From assembly GCF_014651615.1 (NCBI RefSeq), contig NZ_BMXF01000003.1:620001-684000 (forward strand): a stretch of 64,000 nucleotides of DNA. The letters run 5' to 3'. The position numbers were made by a program, and so were the translations under genes. Shown piece by piece: positions 63,955 to 64,000 of the stretch. The stretch's first letter is position 1, and each line of letters starts with the position of its first letter. Origin of the DNA: Persicitalea jodogahamensis (lineage in GTDB: Bacteria; Bacteroidota; Bacteroidia; Cytophagales; Spirosomataceae). The notes beneath the pieces were generated by a model. It did no database searches. It was not told where the DNA came from and saw nothing but the letters and a program-made list of their open reading frames with translations.

Positions 63955-64000
63955 TTGAAAAAGCTCGCGCTCCATTGGCAAATCCTTATCGGCATGGCGG
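63955..64000 (+). CDS. Dicarboxylate/amino acid:cation symporter, first codons only
   Basis: From TTG 63955 the frame reads (M)KKLALHWQILIGMA to the window edge. That is the usual opening of DctA/GltP-type sodium- or proton-coupled dicarboxylate and amino acid symporters. Only 15 codons are visible, so the call rests on this short match. Confidence 0.6.
   Translation, partial: MKKLALHWQILIGMA

Overview
The window is chromosomal DNA of a Bacteroidota bacterium, most likely a Cytophagales/Spirosomaceae-type organism such as Dyadobacter or a relative. This placement is an inference. It rests on an ECF sigma/FecR/SusC module, M56-BlaI pairs, LytTR regulators, a CPBP protease, GSCFA and DUF2723 proteins, many secreted sulfatases, few visible Shine-Dalgarno sites and roughly 50 % GC. 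About 46 protein genes are supported. I see no tRNA, rRNA, CRISPR array, insertion sequence or phage gene.

Layout. 1-2620 (minus): ECF sigma factor, FecR anti-sigma factor and the N-terminus of a SusC-type receptor that runs off the left edge. 2826-6418: a phytanoyl-CoA dioxygenase-like gene, then a GMC oxidoreductase with its gluconate-dehydrogenase subunit-3-like partner. 6576-9566: a TPR histidine kinase overlapping a LytTR response regulator, with a stand-alone LytTR protein divergent to them. 9652-16894: an orphan secreted protein, one minus-strand sulfatase, and a divergent plus-strand run of a 3-hydroxyacyl-CoA dehydrogenase and two more sulfatases. 16973-20934: an M56/BlaI pair with two abutting 19-bp dyads at the blaI start, and a divergent periplasmic protein with two TonB-C domains. 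20989-27074 (minus): DUF1553/DUF1549 cytochrome lipoprotein, DUF1501 protein and a mosaic cytochrome-c membrane protein, a set best known from Planctomycetes. 27262-31005 (minus): a START-like protein, an esterase, lysA and pyrF. 31117-35996 (plus): rfbC, pncB, a carotenoid desaturase, a 58-residue membrane protein and a metallo-beta-lactamase-fold hydrolase. 36086-40075: a three-repeat secreted protein, a lipoprotein, a CPBP protease and a sodium:solute symporter.

40080-46480 is an amino-sugar locus: a HGSNAT/NagX-like membrane protein divergent from a GH20 beta-N-acetylhexosaminidase, an MFS sugar transporter and a XylR-type regulator. It is followed by an SMP-30-like lipoprotein and a GSCFA protein. 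48709-55041 (minus) holds a DUF2723/GT117 membrane protein, an ABC-2 exporter and a small four-helix membrane protein.

55249-62028 (minus) is a four-gene set whose enzymes look chemically linked: class III aminotransferase, nitrilase-superfamily amidase, a 920-residue Orn/Lys/Arg-type decarboxylase and an ATP-grasp ligase. A C45-type N-terminal-cysteine amidohydrolase lies divergently across a 466-bp gap that carries a perfect dyad. This is my best candidate for an undescribed pathway, probably an amine/amide route that makes or recycles a polyamine- or amino-acid-derived amide. The right edge cuts the start of a dicarboxylate/amino acid:cation symporter gene.

Recurring non-coding structure includes strong hairpin terminators between convergent genes, one of them inside the coding end of the opposing gene; a four-copy 8-bp tandem repeat; and two related GGTTAAA-type imperfect palindromes.
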